A stretch of DNA of 64,000 bases. Origin: Camarhynchus parvulus. Its lineage: Eukaryota; Chordata; Aves; Passeriformes; Thraupidae. The position numbers and the translations under genes are program-made. Under the pieces are notes generated by a model that was not told the DNA's origin, ran no database searches, and saw only the letters and a program-made list of their open reading frames with translations. Below are positions 1-10,900 of the stretch, in pieces. The stretch is taken from contig NC_044572.1 of assembly GCF_901933205.1 (NCBI RefSeq), forward strand, positions 62,406,965 to 62,470,964. The letters run 5' to 3'. The number at the start of each line of letters is the position of its first letter. Within the stretch, counting starts at the first letter, position 1.

Positions 1-1740
1 AACATCACCTTGGCAAGTGTGTGTGTGGCATGCACATTTCCCAGTGCTGCAGCCTGGCCCTTTACGCTTACTTTCATTGCACTTCTGTGTGGGCAAACTT
101 GTGACCCCAGCCTCAGGCTTGCCACAGCCACCCTGGCTGCTGCTGGCCAGGCCACCAGGGGAAGGGCTGACCCACAGCAGGGGCAGGAGCTTGCTGTGGT
201 TTGCTCATGGGGGTTTCCTCATGATGAAAAGGGACACAGAGAAAGGTTGTGGTTCTTGATGGGTTTATGAAGGGTAAACACGTAACCCTGCAGGACTCAC
301 AGAAAGAGGCCCTTGGGTGAAAGCTGAGTGCCTTTCTTGGAGATGGGCTTGATGTGTGACTGACTCGTGGGGGCAGAAAAGTCATCATTTTAGTGAAGAA
401 CAGATGTGAAATATATTAACTGGAGCCCTCTTCTCTCCAAGATTTCCTTCAGCAGACCCCGCCCCCCCTTCTATCTTCTCAAGGACTCTATTATTTCACA
501 CAGGAAAAAGTGATTTTCTTTCACTCTCAAGAGATCCACTGGGTTTTATATTTCACTTGTACTTTCTCACTAATTGATTGAGGTCCTGGTCCTTGAAACC
601 AGAAAACTTAAAGAGAAAAAGAAAGCTTAGAGCCTGTTATATTTACCATTATGGTCAATGAAGATAGAAGCAAAAAGCTTTAAAAATAAGTGGGCTATTT
701 CAACAGTGAGGCCCCCAGTGAAATTGCTGTTTGACTTTCTTCACAGAACCAGACTGGAGTTTCCAAAAGTGTTACCCACCCACAGCATTTACTCATCTGA
801 GTAGGACTTTAGCATGGTGAGGACTTGTCAAACTGACTTCTCCTCACAAAGTTTTCTAGAGGTGATTTGGATTTAGGATGCCCAGACTGAAGTGGCTTCC
901 AGAACCCTGGTTTTCAAAAGGGGCTGACCATCCATTCTCCACCCATCAAATCTTAACTCCCCCCTCCTAAATAGCTTCTTTCCATCATTATCTCAGTAGC
1001 CTAAAGACGGCAGCCACAAGCGTTTTCCAAAAATAACATCAGCAACTTTCAGTTTCAGGATTTGTAAATGCTTCTGTAATTAACCTTGGACTTCCTCAAG
1101 AATTCTCAAGGGTAAACAGCTCTCACAGATCACAGGGAAAGGATTTCCCCTCCCCCTCCAGATAGCTAGAAGGGATGTCCAAATGGTTCCTCTTCTGGGA
1201 GCTGCCTTGACTTTTTCCATGATGAAATTTTCCAGCATATAATTTGTAAAGTTATGTCACTCCAGATGCCTTTTTTTTTTTGCTTGAAAATATGCTAAGA
1301 AGAGATAATGTTCTACCTCATGTATACCTACCTGCAGAGTTAAATGCGTAGCTCTACTGAAATACAGTATGTTTGGCTCAGCCACGCTGTTAATTCCTGT
1401 TTTGCCCTTAGCCCCAAGTCAGTGTTTCCGTGGTGCTGTGACCTGAGGTCTTAAATGTGGTTTCAGAAATGTCACATCATAAGGCCAACTTTTGCACAGG
1501 CACTGTGCTGTTAGAACTGCAGAGGGAAGGCTGAGAGGGGATTTTGAACGGGCAAGCCCTTTGCCCTGACATTTTGTCACTCAAGAGAGATTCACTGAGT
1601 GCTGGTTTTGATGGCCTTCACACCAACCCACAGCGCCCCTCGGTCAAACCTAACTCTGTTCAGATCAGTACAGAGGGGGAGAAAATGTGAAAAAAGGGAG
1701 ATGAGTTACTACTACTGCAAGTGCTAGCAGAAATGGGAGT
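1..1740. other. Upstream flank of CD83, no gene seen
   Basis: No open frame here looks like a real protein. The short frames near 10-390 are low-complexity and resemble no family I know. I see no CpG island and no transposon that I can name. This is the 5' flank of CD83 and probably contains distal promoter elements, one of which is listed separately. Confidence 0.6.
1047..1056 (-). promoter_or_regulatory. ISRE/IRF-type motif upstream of CD83
   Basis: The + strand reads TTTCAGTTTC, which is GAAACTGAAA on the - strand. This is an exact match to the GAAANNGAAA core bound by interferon regulatory factors. It lies about 890 bp before the CD83 start codon. Human CD83 is reported to be driven by IRF and NF-kappaB factors together, so the site is plausible. 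A 10-bp motif can also occur by chance. Confidence 0.35.
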
Positions 1741-1783
1741 GACCTCACAGATTTAAGGGGAGGAGCCTTGGTTCATACATGTA

Positions 1784-1793
1784 GGGATTTTCC
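1784..1793 (+). promoter_or_regulatory. NF-kappaB site 1, CD83 proximal promoter
   Basis: GGGATTTTCC matches the GGGRNWYYCC kappaB consensus at every position. It lies about 155 bp upstream of the CD83 ATG, in the expected proximal promoter. Dendritic-cell maturation induces CD83 through NF-kappaB in mammals, which supports a functional reading. Binding here is inferred. Confidence 0.65.
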
Positions 1794-1821
1794 CTATGAC
1801 GAAATCCTCAGGATAAGTCTG

Positions 1822-1832
1822 GGGGATTCCCC
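1822..1832 (+). promoter_or_regulatory. NF-kappaB site 2 (palindromic), CD83 proximal promoter
   Basis: GGGGATTCCCC is a perfect 11-bp palindromic kappaB site. It sits 38 bp downstream of the first site (start to start) and about 115 bp before the ATG. No TATA box is obvious nearby. Transcription probably starts between about 1845 and 1900, but the sequence does not fix the point. Confidence 0.7.
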
Positions 1833-1946
1833 AGTCTGCCTTCAGAAATATCACTCTAGAAGCAGCCCCAGCTTCACTTTGCTCTCACAGCCCATCCTGC
1901 AGAGAGGCAGGCTGTTGCTGCTCTGTCATCTGAAGCAGTAAAAGCC

Positions 1947-1989
1947 ATGTCTTTGGGAGTCTGTGCTCTGCTCATCATCCTGTGCAATG
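1947..1989 (+). CDS. CD83: CD83 coding exon 1 (signal peptide)
   Basis: The exon encodes MSLGVCALLIILCN and leaves one base of the next codon (phase 1). The ATG context is AAAGCCATGT, with a C at -1 and G at -3 missing but otherwise acceptable. The donor at 1990 is GTAAGT, a perfect consensus. The following intron is only 123 bp. Confidence 0.93.
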
Positions 1990-4900
1990 GTAAGTGGGCA
2001 GCAATTTTCCTTCTGGTCTTTCATGTTTGTTTTGTGGGGATATTTTTTGGGATGGCAGGAAGGATTGTGTAAGCAATCTCTTTTAAAGATGATGTGTACC
2101 TGTGCTTTGCAGTTTGGTGCTTGATCCATGGGACTTCTGTGATGATCCCAGATGTTGCTGTGAGATGTGCTGAGGACGTGGTGCTGCCCTGTAAAGCTCT
2201 TCAGGACTCCTCAATCTCCTACCAGACAGTGTCTTGGTATAAAGTAAGAAAAAAGCCTTAAGTTACTTGAGCAGTCTGCTTTGCTTTCCTACCTGATACT
2301 GGCTTGTCTTGTACAAAGTGAGTTGTTTCCTGCAGAGGAATCCTCCCATTAGTGCAGCAGAGAGAAGGCAGCACTGCAAATCTTTGAGCTGACCATGGGG
2401 AACAGGCCTTTTCTGTATCATTTGAGATAGGCTATTTGAGCATGATTCCCTGAATTGCTCTTGGCCTGCTTTTCTATCTAATTATTGCTGGCTTCTGTGG
2501 ATCAAAATTCAGGTGATGCCCCAGGTACAACCTGCCAAATACTACTCCAAAGAGGAGTCTTCCAGGATTTTTTTCAAAGCAAAAAATGGAATTTAAGCCT
2601 CGCAACATCAGTGATTTTGCTCTTGTTTAATCCCCTGAAAACAGGAGATGATTTTTCCTTTGAAATAGAAGAACAGAAAAAGTACTCGCTATTCTTTAGG
2701 AAGATTTGACTAGTGGGGTGGGCATAAGGGCAGAGTGTGAGCAGAAGGCAGATGGAGAGCTAGAAATTCTGAGTTATCTCTTTGCAGTCATGAAGTAAAA
2801 ATCGCATCTTGACTGCTCTGATCCAGTTTCTCTCTCCAGAGCTGGAGAGCCCTGCTGACCACCTGTGTACAGAAGGGTTTACAGGAATCAATTAGCTAAT
2901 GAGTAGAAAAGTCCCACTCAACATTACCAAGATGAGATTTCTAAGAGAGGTAGAATTGCCCAGTGGTGGAAGAGGCAGCACCATAAATTTGCACCTCAGT
3001 GCAGAGCTTCAGCTTGTGGTGTGAGCCAAATTAATGGGGGAATAAAGGAAGGTTTTGTTTTCCTCCATTCCCCACTCCCAGTCATACACTCCTGTTCCTT
3101 ATCATGGGCCACTCCTGGCGGTCCTCTTGTTATCTGTTAAGTCAACTCTCTCTTGGTTGTTATAATAGTGGAAAATCGAACTGTGAATAAACACATTTTG
3201 TGGGTTACAGAGTTGAATTACTTTCCCATGTGATGGCAGAGCAATGTAAGGGAAGAGGAAAAACCCTTTTTTATGGGTGTTGAAAACCGTTAATTTATCT
3301 CTGCCGGAACCTAAAGCCACAGCCTTGGCTTCTCTAGCAGTTCGGTCAGATACAGTTTTAAACTAATTTCCTACAGTAAACCAACAAACAGTGTTTGCCA
3401 TTAGACACGGCTTCTGAGGTTGAAACTTGAAATGCACCTGAGTTTCATTGCTGGTACAACAGTGAGCATCTGCCTACAGACCAGATGGCAACTGCACCTC
3501 ACGAGAGCTGTTGTGAACATCTGACTGCCAACCCACCAAGTGCAACATCTTCTTCCAAATTGTTGAACAAAGCACAGGTGGTAAACAGAGAGGAGAGAAT
3601 AATGCTTTTGGTTGAATTTTACTATGGGATTTGGAATATGAGTCAACTTATTCTTTTTTGTTTTCTGCCTCAAAAACTGGATAAGGATCTATATTTTCCA
3701 TCCAGATATGTGCTAATTATTGAAGGCTTCCTTTCTCCCAGTATCTGGGAAGGGCAGAGAGTTCATGGAAGGCAAACGATGCCGTCTGGTGGACCTGGAA
3801 GAGTTGAGAAGTGGTAGGGGGTCGGGAGGAATAAACAGAGAGGCTGACTGGACCCCAGAATAGTCTCCCTCATAGCAGTGTTGGAAGTCAACAAAAACAA
3901 AAACAGGCTGAAGTGTGGGGATACTCCAGAAGTATGTGCTTCTCCAAGTTCAGTGGGAGCTGGGAGGGCCAAGCAGCAGACAGCAGCCAAAAGCCATTCC
4001 CTGATGGAGAAGTATAAGGAAAGCCTATAAACCCAATTCTGTGTTGCCTTGTGGCTCTTTGCAGTTCCACCTGGGCACAAAATCACTGCAGAGGCACAGG
4101 AGGGTGGTATTTGATGATGCCTTTTGTGGGAGCCCTCTCTAGCGCTGCTTCCCCTTGCAGCAGCAGTCATGCTGTCACAGTCTAGACTGCCACTGCATGT
4201 CCCCTGCCCTGTCCCTATAACCCTCACTCCCTCCATGGTCTCCTTGCTCTTCCTGCTTCAGCTGCTTGGCTCAGGAAAAGACTGGGTTTCCAGTGTCCAG
4301 CATGACAGAACCTTGCACTTATTTTCTCTGCTGACACAAAAAGTAACAAAAGTCTGGCTATTGTCAGCTCTTGCCACAGTCCTCAGGGGCTGATGGCACC
4401 AACCATCTGTGGATGGCAGTCTTCTCTTTGCTTGTCCCACGAGAGAGGTGGGAAGTGGGGACAGGCAGGCGGTGACGCCAGCCCAAGACACAGCTGCAGC
4501 CATATTAGGAAAAGCAGAGCACCAAATCTAAAAAGCTTGACTCTCCATGGGGAAAAGCAATCTAGGCTCAGTGTGTTGTGCTGAACAAGCAATACCTCTA
4601 CTTATGGGGCTAGCTAAATAGGCAGCAGCTTGGAGATCTTTCTCTTCCCTCTCTACACTTTGGCTCTGTGCTGCTGTCCCCACTCAACACTACAAAGTAG
4701 GGTGAGGGAATGGTGGAGCGTGGCTGGGCTACTCAACACAGGTAATTACTCTGTTATTTAAAAACAACTACTGAAGGATTAATCAATAAACACCACATAT
4801 AACCCCAAAGGACTAATTAAAAGGTAATTCCAACAAATTGTATGAAATTTCAGGCTGTAAAGTTCAAGCAGCTGTTAGGTGAAATCTTTTGTATGAGGTC

Positions 4901-7900
4901 ACTTTGAACTGTGAAGTAAATGCAAGCAATTAACCTTTGCTTCTGCTGCTTAAAAAAAATGATGGTGGCAATGTTATGGTGCTGCTTGTGCAGCTGTTTG
5001 CACAGGGTGAATGTTCTGTGAGCAAACCACTCCTTCCCACAGGCATTTCTGTGTGCTCAGACCAAATAAGGGCCAGTTTGTTACAATTGGCTAAATAAAA
5101 AAAAGGTTGTAACTTAAAAATATTTGCTGTATGGAGAAGTACTTTTATAATGTAGTTAATGTTCTGGTGTCAAAATCCAACTGGGTGTAAAAAAAGGTTT
5201 GCATTCAATTCCTTTGCTTTTGCTAATGTCTCATACTCCAAAAAAAAGGCATGGATGTGTTTGACCTGCTGTGCATCAAGGATTATTGGAGCTAATTATC
5301 CTCATGCAGGAAGTCACCTGTGTAAGTAGATCTGTGCAGAATCAGGACCACAGTCAGTCAGCTCAGACAAAATGATTTTTACTTAAAAATATATGTAGTA
5401 GGCCGGCTGAACATGCTGGGAAGAAGGTAAAGCACCAAGTCCTCTTCCAGCCTGGTGCAGCTCTCCTTCCATTCAATATGAGGCCACGGAAAAGAATTCA
5501 TAATTATGATAGTCTTAAAGTGTGGTATGTTTTTAGGAGTGCTGGGCAGCCTGCAAGCCATAAACCCATATATGAGCAGTGTGGAAGTTTGCCAGCTGAG
5601 AACTGGAAACTAGGTCTTTTTTGCCTAAGCACCTAGGCACTGGGAATTGTCTATGGAAATGCTGGTTTGAATCACTACAGCCCACCTACTAGACAGGAAT
5701 CTGAGTAATGAAACTTTACTTACCTTTCTGCCTCGTAGGGCTATTGAAAACTGAGCAGTTTCTCTTTGTGAAGTACGCTAAAAATGAGAACCACTTTGTA
5801 GACCCTCATAGTTATCACTTTATATCCAGTTTGAAAATCAAGTTTAAACACACACAAATGAAGTCCCAGTAGATATTACGCTATTTTCCTCATGTGATAG
5901 CCAGAAGAGTCCTAATCTAAAATAAATCTCGAGGATGAGGAAAGAAAGCTGTGCTTCAGTGGAGAGAAATCTGTTAACTTTATTGCACTTCCTTGAAAAA
6001 TATAAAATTGTGGCAGAATAAGAGGAGGAAGTCATATTACAAAATAAGAATAAACAGTTTAGACATATAATATTGACTGCACCTTCCTTCAAAGGAAACT
6101 ACTTTTGCTAAAAGTGCATAGCTGTGATTTATTAGCATAGGTAAATATTTGCTAAATTACTTCAGCGAATTTCTAACCTACGCAAAGAAATGCAGTCCAA
6201 TGCTTCTCAGACATCTATTCATCCCCAAGTAGCTTCATCACATAATAATTTAGACAGGAAGGGATCAGTGGAAATGATTTCATGACCAAAACAATTCTTT
6301 TGTCTGACATGAGCTAAGGCTGGATGCCCTTAGCTAAAAAAAATAAAATGAAACCAAGCCAAATCAACTAAACAATAGTTTAGCTGTTTAGTCTGTGTGA
6401 GTGAGTCAAAGGGCTTTTCCAGCTGGCTCATGTATCACACATAGTTCCTTCACTGTTGTTTTGGTGTTGGATTTTAGATTTTCTTTCCTCATCTCCCCCC
6501 TGCTCTCCCCGTTTTTTACAGCACGCTCAGAGTTCACTCACATGTGCCCACAATTTATGTCTGTTATTTTCAAATTTAACTTTGGTATCTCTACATGACA
6601 CCATATAGGAACCATATGGATACACCATTAGCACTAATCAAATATGGAAGCATTTTTTTGTGCCGAAAAATACACCTATTAAGCAGTTTCAGCTCAGTTG
6701 TGTTTCATTATATGTTGGCTATTGGACATTGCCAGAATTCTATATATTTTGCGTCAGAAAATAAATTCCTTCTGGCCTTACGTAGATTTCTAGCTCTCTG
6801 TAACAGTCAGAAATTTCAACTTGGCCATTATGCCTGGTATGATTTTAAACAAAACCATTTTTTCAATTATCTCACCCTCACCAGAAAATAATCTGATGTT
6901 AATATGTTCCACCTTTAAACTGACATCAGTTTTGGAACTCAAAAATTTTTGCTGAAATAAAATATTTCTTTTATGGGAAAAGTGGTTTATATTGGCACTT
7001 TGATTTACCTGAAGACAGAGTACTACTTTAGTGTGGGAAAAGTTTGATGAGAAAAGTTATTTAATGAGAGCAGAGAACACGAGTTAATGTGAGAACTGCT
7101 CACTTGTGCATGTTTATGATAAAATTAAATATTAATTGATTAGTTGGGTGCAAGCACTACAGCAGGGGTGAATTGCCATTTGTAGGGTATTGCCATGTAA
7201 TGCTGAAGCAGTTTTCAAAACAATAGCTAAAACCTAGCCAGCTAGAACTGAGCAAAATGTTCCTCCTCATTCCACTACCTTGTTTTTAGTTCTCTGAAAA
7301 AGAAACATTTGCTGAAGGGCACGTAAATTTTGGGGGCCTAATTATTCTACCTACTTCTCATAATTCATACAGTCAGAGAACAGAAATATATCAGTTCAGT
7401 TGTATTTTCAATCAAACATATCCCATTTTAATATCCACTGTTCTTACCAAAAAGCTCCAGGCTAGGAGAAACTTAATAGGAGTCAGTCAATTGACTAGAG
7501 AATATCTATGGGCAAATCACAACCTCTTTAGACCACGTGTTTCCAAGATTTTGAGAACTAGAATAATTTTCAATTCAACTCACTAAAACCTGACAATTAG
7601 AGCTCCTCAAGGCTTTGTCCAGTTTAGTCTTGAATATCTCAAAGGGTGGAAATTCCACACCCTGTCTGGGCAGCCCATTCCAGTGTTCAACCACCCCTAC
7701 AGTAAAAAGGGGTTTTCTTCTGCTTAAGTGGAATTTCCTGAATTTCAGCTCATGCCCATTACCTCTTTTCTTGCCTCTGAAGGCCACTGAGAAGAGTCTG
7801 CCCTCAGTTTCTCTATCCCCCTGTTAATCAGGTTAAATCAATACTGATAATATGATCCTGAGCCGGGTGTCTTCCAAGCTGAACTATCTCTTCCACCCTC

Positions 7901-10900
7901 TGCTCATGTCAGGTTCTCCAAGACATTATCCATCTTTGTGCCCCTTCATTGGACTCCCTCAGATCTGTCTCCCTTGGATCTGTCTTGCCCTGGGAGCCCA
8001 GCACTGAACCCAGCACTCCAGGGTGTGTCTCAGCAGGGACTGAACAGAGGGGAATGATCACCTCACTTCAGGCTCTGCTGAAGATATTCTGCCAGGTGAT
8101 TTCTGAAAGTCTCCCATAGACATTGCTGAAGGACAGTGTATATGTGACATTGAATGTAAACTCATATTTCTTCATTTTTAAAATTCTCTTAATGGTTAGT
8201 TTTATGCAGATAGGTAGAATTTTATTGCCACAAAGTCCATGTTCCCCAGCAAAATTCTGGGGGAATTAACCCCCAGCAGATTGCAGGCCAACAAGGCCCT
8301 TTTTATGAAAATAGATTCAGTAGAATTTTCTACCTGTCCTCACACAAGTCATCATTTGCCTTTTGAATTTTGGTAAAGCCATTAGCAGAAAACATGGGAA
8401 CAGAAATATTCTCCTTTTCTCCTCCATTTGGAGGTGGGGAGCAGGGGAAGCTGGCATGCTGCATTTTGTTCAGCAGAGAGTTGTAAGGGACATGAAACAC
8501 AAATGAAATGTGAGAAGAAAAGATTTTTTTCACTGATTAAAGAAGGGTATGGTCCATACACAAGTGGATTGCTGTCTCTGGCAGTGCTTGCTTTGATCCT
8601 GCTAAGCTTGTGTGGAATTAATTGGGTAAAACCCCCAGCATTTACCTTGGGCTGTGGTATCACCTGGAGGACACTTGGCATGAATTAGAGCTGGTTTATC
8701 ATAGAAGCTTTAGCTGCAAAATGATCTGTCTAGTGAGAGAATCTGCCAAGTAATTCACAGGAGGTGGCAAGCAAAGTGGCATTTTTGTAATTTTAATTAG
8801 GTTTGGGCTGGGAAAGACGTTATCTTGAATAGAGCAAGAGGCAGAACGATGACCTTACTGAACATCTCACGGACTTCCTTTTATACAGCTGGGATTTGAG
8901 GATGCACTCTGCAAATTTGCTCTGATGTTTTCTCCCTAAGTAGAGAATATAAAAAGGGAGCGGGTGTTTTGTTTTGTTTTGTTTTGTTTTTTTCTATAAA
9001 GATAACAGGAGATAAGATTGCTGTGGAAAAAGGCTTGGTTCAGGCATCAGAGAAAAGGTTGCTGTGACCTCTGAGTAGGGGTGGATGCACTGCCTGCAGA
9101 GGCTGGAAAAATGCCACCAGATGTCTCTGCAGCCTAAAAAATGTTTGGATGCTGCTGGGCACACAGCACGCCTGCACACTGCCTTGCCTGCCCTGGCCCT
9201 TCAGTAAAGAGGAGATTTAATGGAGGAAGAAAGGCGTGCAAACCCTGAATTAAACCCACACATGACCCCTTCCTCCTGCTTCTCCCCAGACTCGAGGTTC
9301 ACAACGCCCATGTGGGTCACCAGTGGTTTCACAGCAAGTGATGGAGTCAGATTAGGCCACAAAGTAACTTTTTCTTCTTGTTTTGGGGAAAAGCATGCTG
9401 TTAGTGCAGTTTCATGACACCGCTTTGCCTTACACAGAGCATGTCTAAGGCAAAATTCTGACAGTCTCGTCTGCAGGGTCACCATCATTGTGCTTGCAGC
9501 AGCAGCCAAGTACCTTAAAAATTTTGGAGGCAATAATCAATCCTATCCCTCACTGTTCCCATGAAATAGGGAAGTTCAATCATTTACCCAAAATCTCACT
9601 TGGAATAAGTGCATGGTCAGGCATGGGATGCATGGACTTAATTGAGTTCTCCCTTTTAGGAGCAGTGCTGATTGCAATTGCATACAGAAAGATCAAAGTG
9701 TTTTCTCATTCCCAGATCTCAGCCACAAGAATCACACCACCATTTACCACCCAGGACACCAATTATTTATGCTGCCAGTAAATTAAAGGAAGAAACAAAA
9801 CCAAAAATCCCTAAACAAATCTAATTTTTTGTGTGTAGCTCAGACTTCCTATCTGCAATTTAGGGCAATGCAAAGGATAGCCAGGCTGGTTCCTTTTATT
9901 GCCCTGTGGGCAGTTTTAAATTTCACTGAGGAAGGGGGTGGTAAGGGAAGGGAGAGTGGCAAAAATTAGATCTGAGGGAGGTCAACTATATCCACTTAGC
10001 TGCTATTGACCTAGTTGTAACCAGAGCTGAGCCCAGCCTGGGCATTGGAATTCCTCTGGCCACATCTCTGACAATGTGCAAGGCCTGAAAATACCTAAAT
10101 CCCTGTAGCACAGTGAAGTCCCTGGGGCCTGAAAACCACCATACACACTGCTTGTCTTGTAGCTGCTTAGGGCAGAGTGTAGTAAGAAAGAGAAGCTGGG
10201 GTAAATTTACTAGGGGATTAAGAGAAAGATTCTTCCCTCTTTCTGGGTAAAGTGTGGAAAGCCCCAGGAAATTACTGCTCTGTGTTTCAGTTGATGCACT
10301 GAAAACCCCAAAACCTTTCTGAGAAAGAATCTTTACAATTAAGGAAATTTTGTGCTTTAGTCTCATTCCTCAGTTCCTGAAAAGTTCCCCAATTTGCAGC
10401 TTGTTTTACACCATTTTAGGCTACAAAAATAGCAATGTTGAAGGGAGTATCAGACCCTTACTTCTCTCCAGACTCTTGAGTGTGCTTTCCTCTTGCAAAC
10501 ACATGAAAGGGAAACCAGATACTCCTTGCCTCAGTATGAGAAAGTTGTGTTAATTTTAATAACTTACAGTGTAACTGTTATACCCCGATGCAGTAGCTAT
10601 GCTGATAGAAAGTAAGCATATGACCCAAAAATATGTCTATTAAAATAAAATAATAATAATAAAAAGCCTTGGCTTACATTAGTTATACATTTGGCTGAAA
10701 TGCTGAGCCTTGTACTTATGAGCTGGCTCTGGCTCTGCTGGTCCACAGAAAGATTGAATTCATTACTTGGGAAGCCTTTATGGAGGCCATGCTGCCTTGA
10801 ATCCCAGGGAGCAACTTGGATGAATAAGAATGGACACAGGCTAATTCAAACCCTTCTTCCACCTTTCAAATCAACTTAGTGATTTCTCTCTTCTTTGTGG

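Noticed and set aside
1681..1697. Possible second ISRE near the CD83 promoter (GAAAATGTGAAAAAAG)
   Set aside because: The two GAAA cores are four bases apart instead of two, so it does not fit the IRF consensus.
3763..4236. 157-codon open frame on the - strand in CD83 intron 2
   Set aside because: It has no recognisable domain, is low in charged core motifs, and overlaps open frames on both strands. It lies inside an intron with no promoter or splice signals of its own.
7296..7305. GAAAAAGAAA as an IRF site in intron 2
   Set aside because: It matches GAAANNGAAA only because the stretch is A-rich; there is no supporting context.
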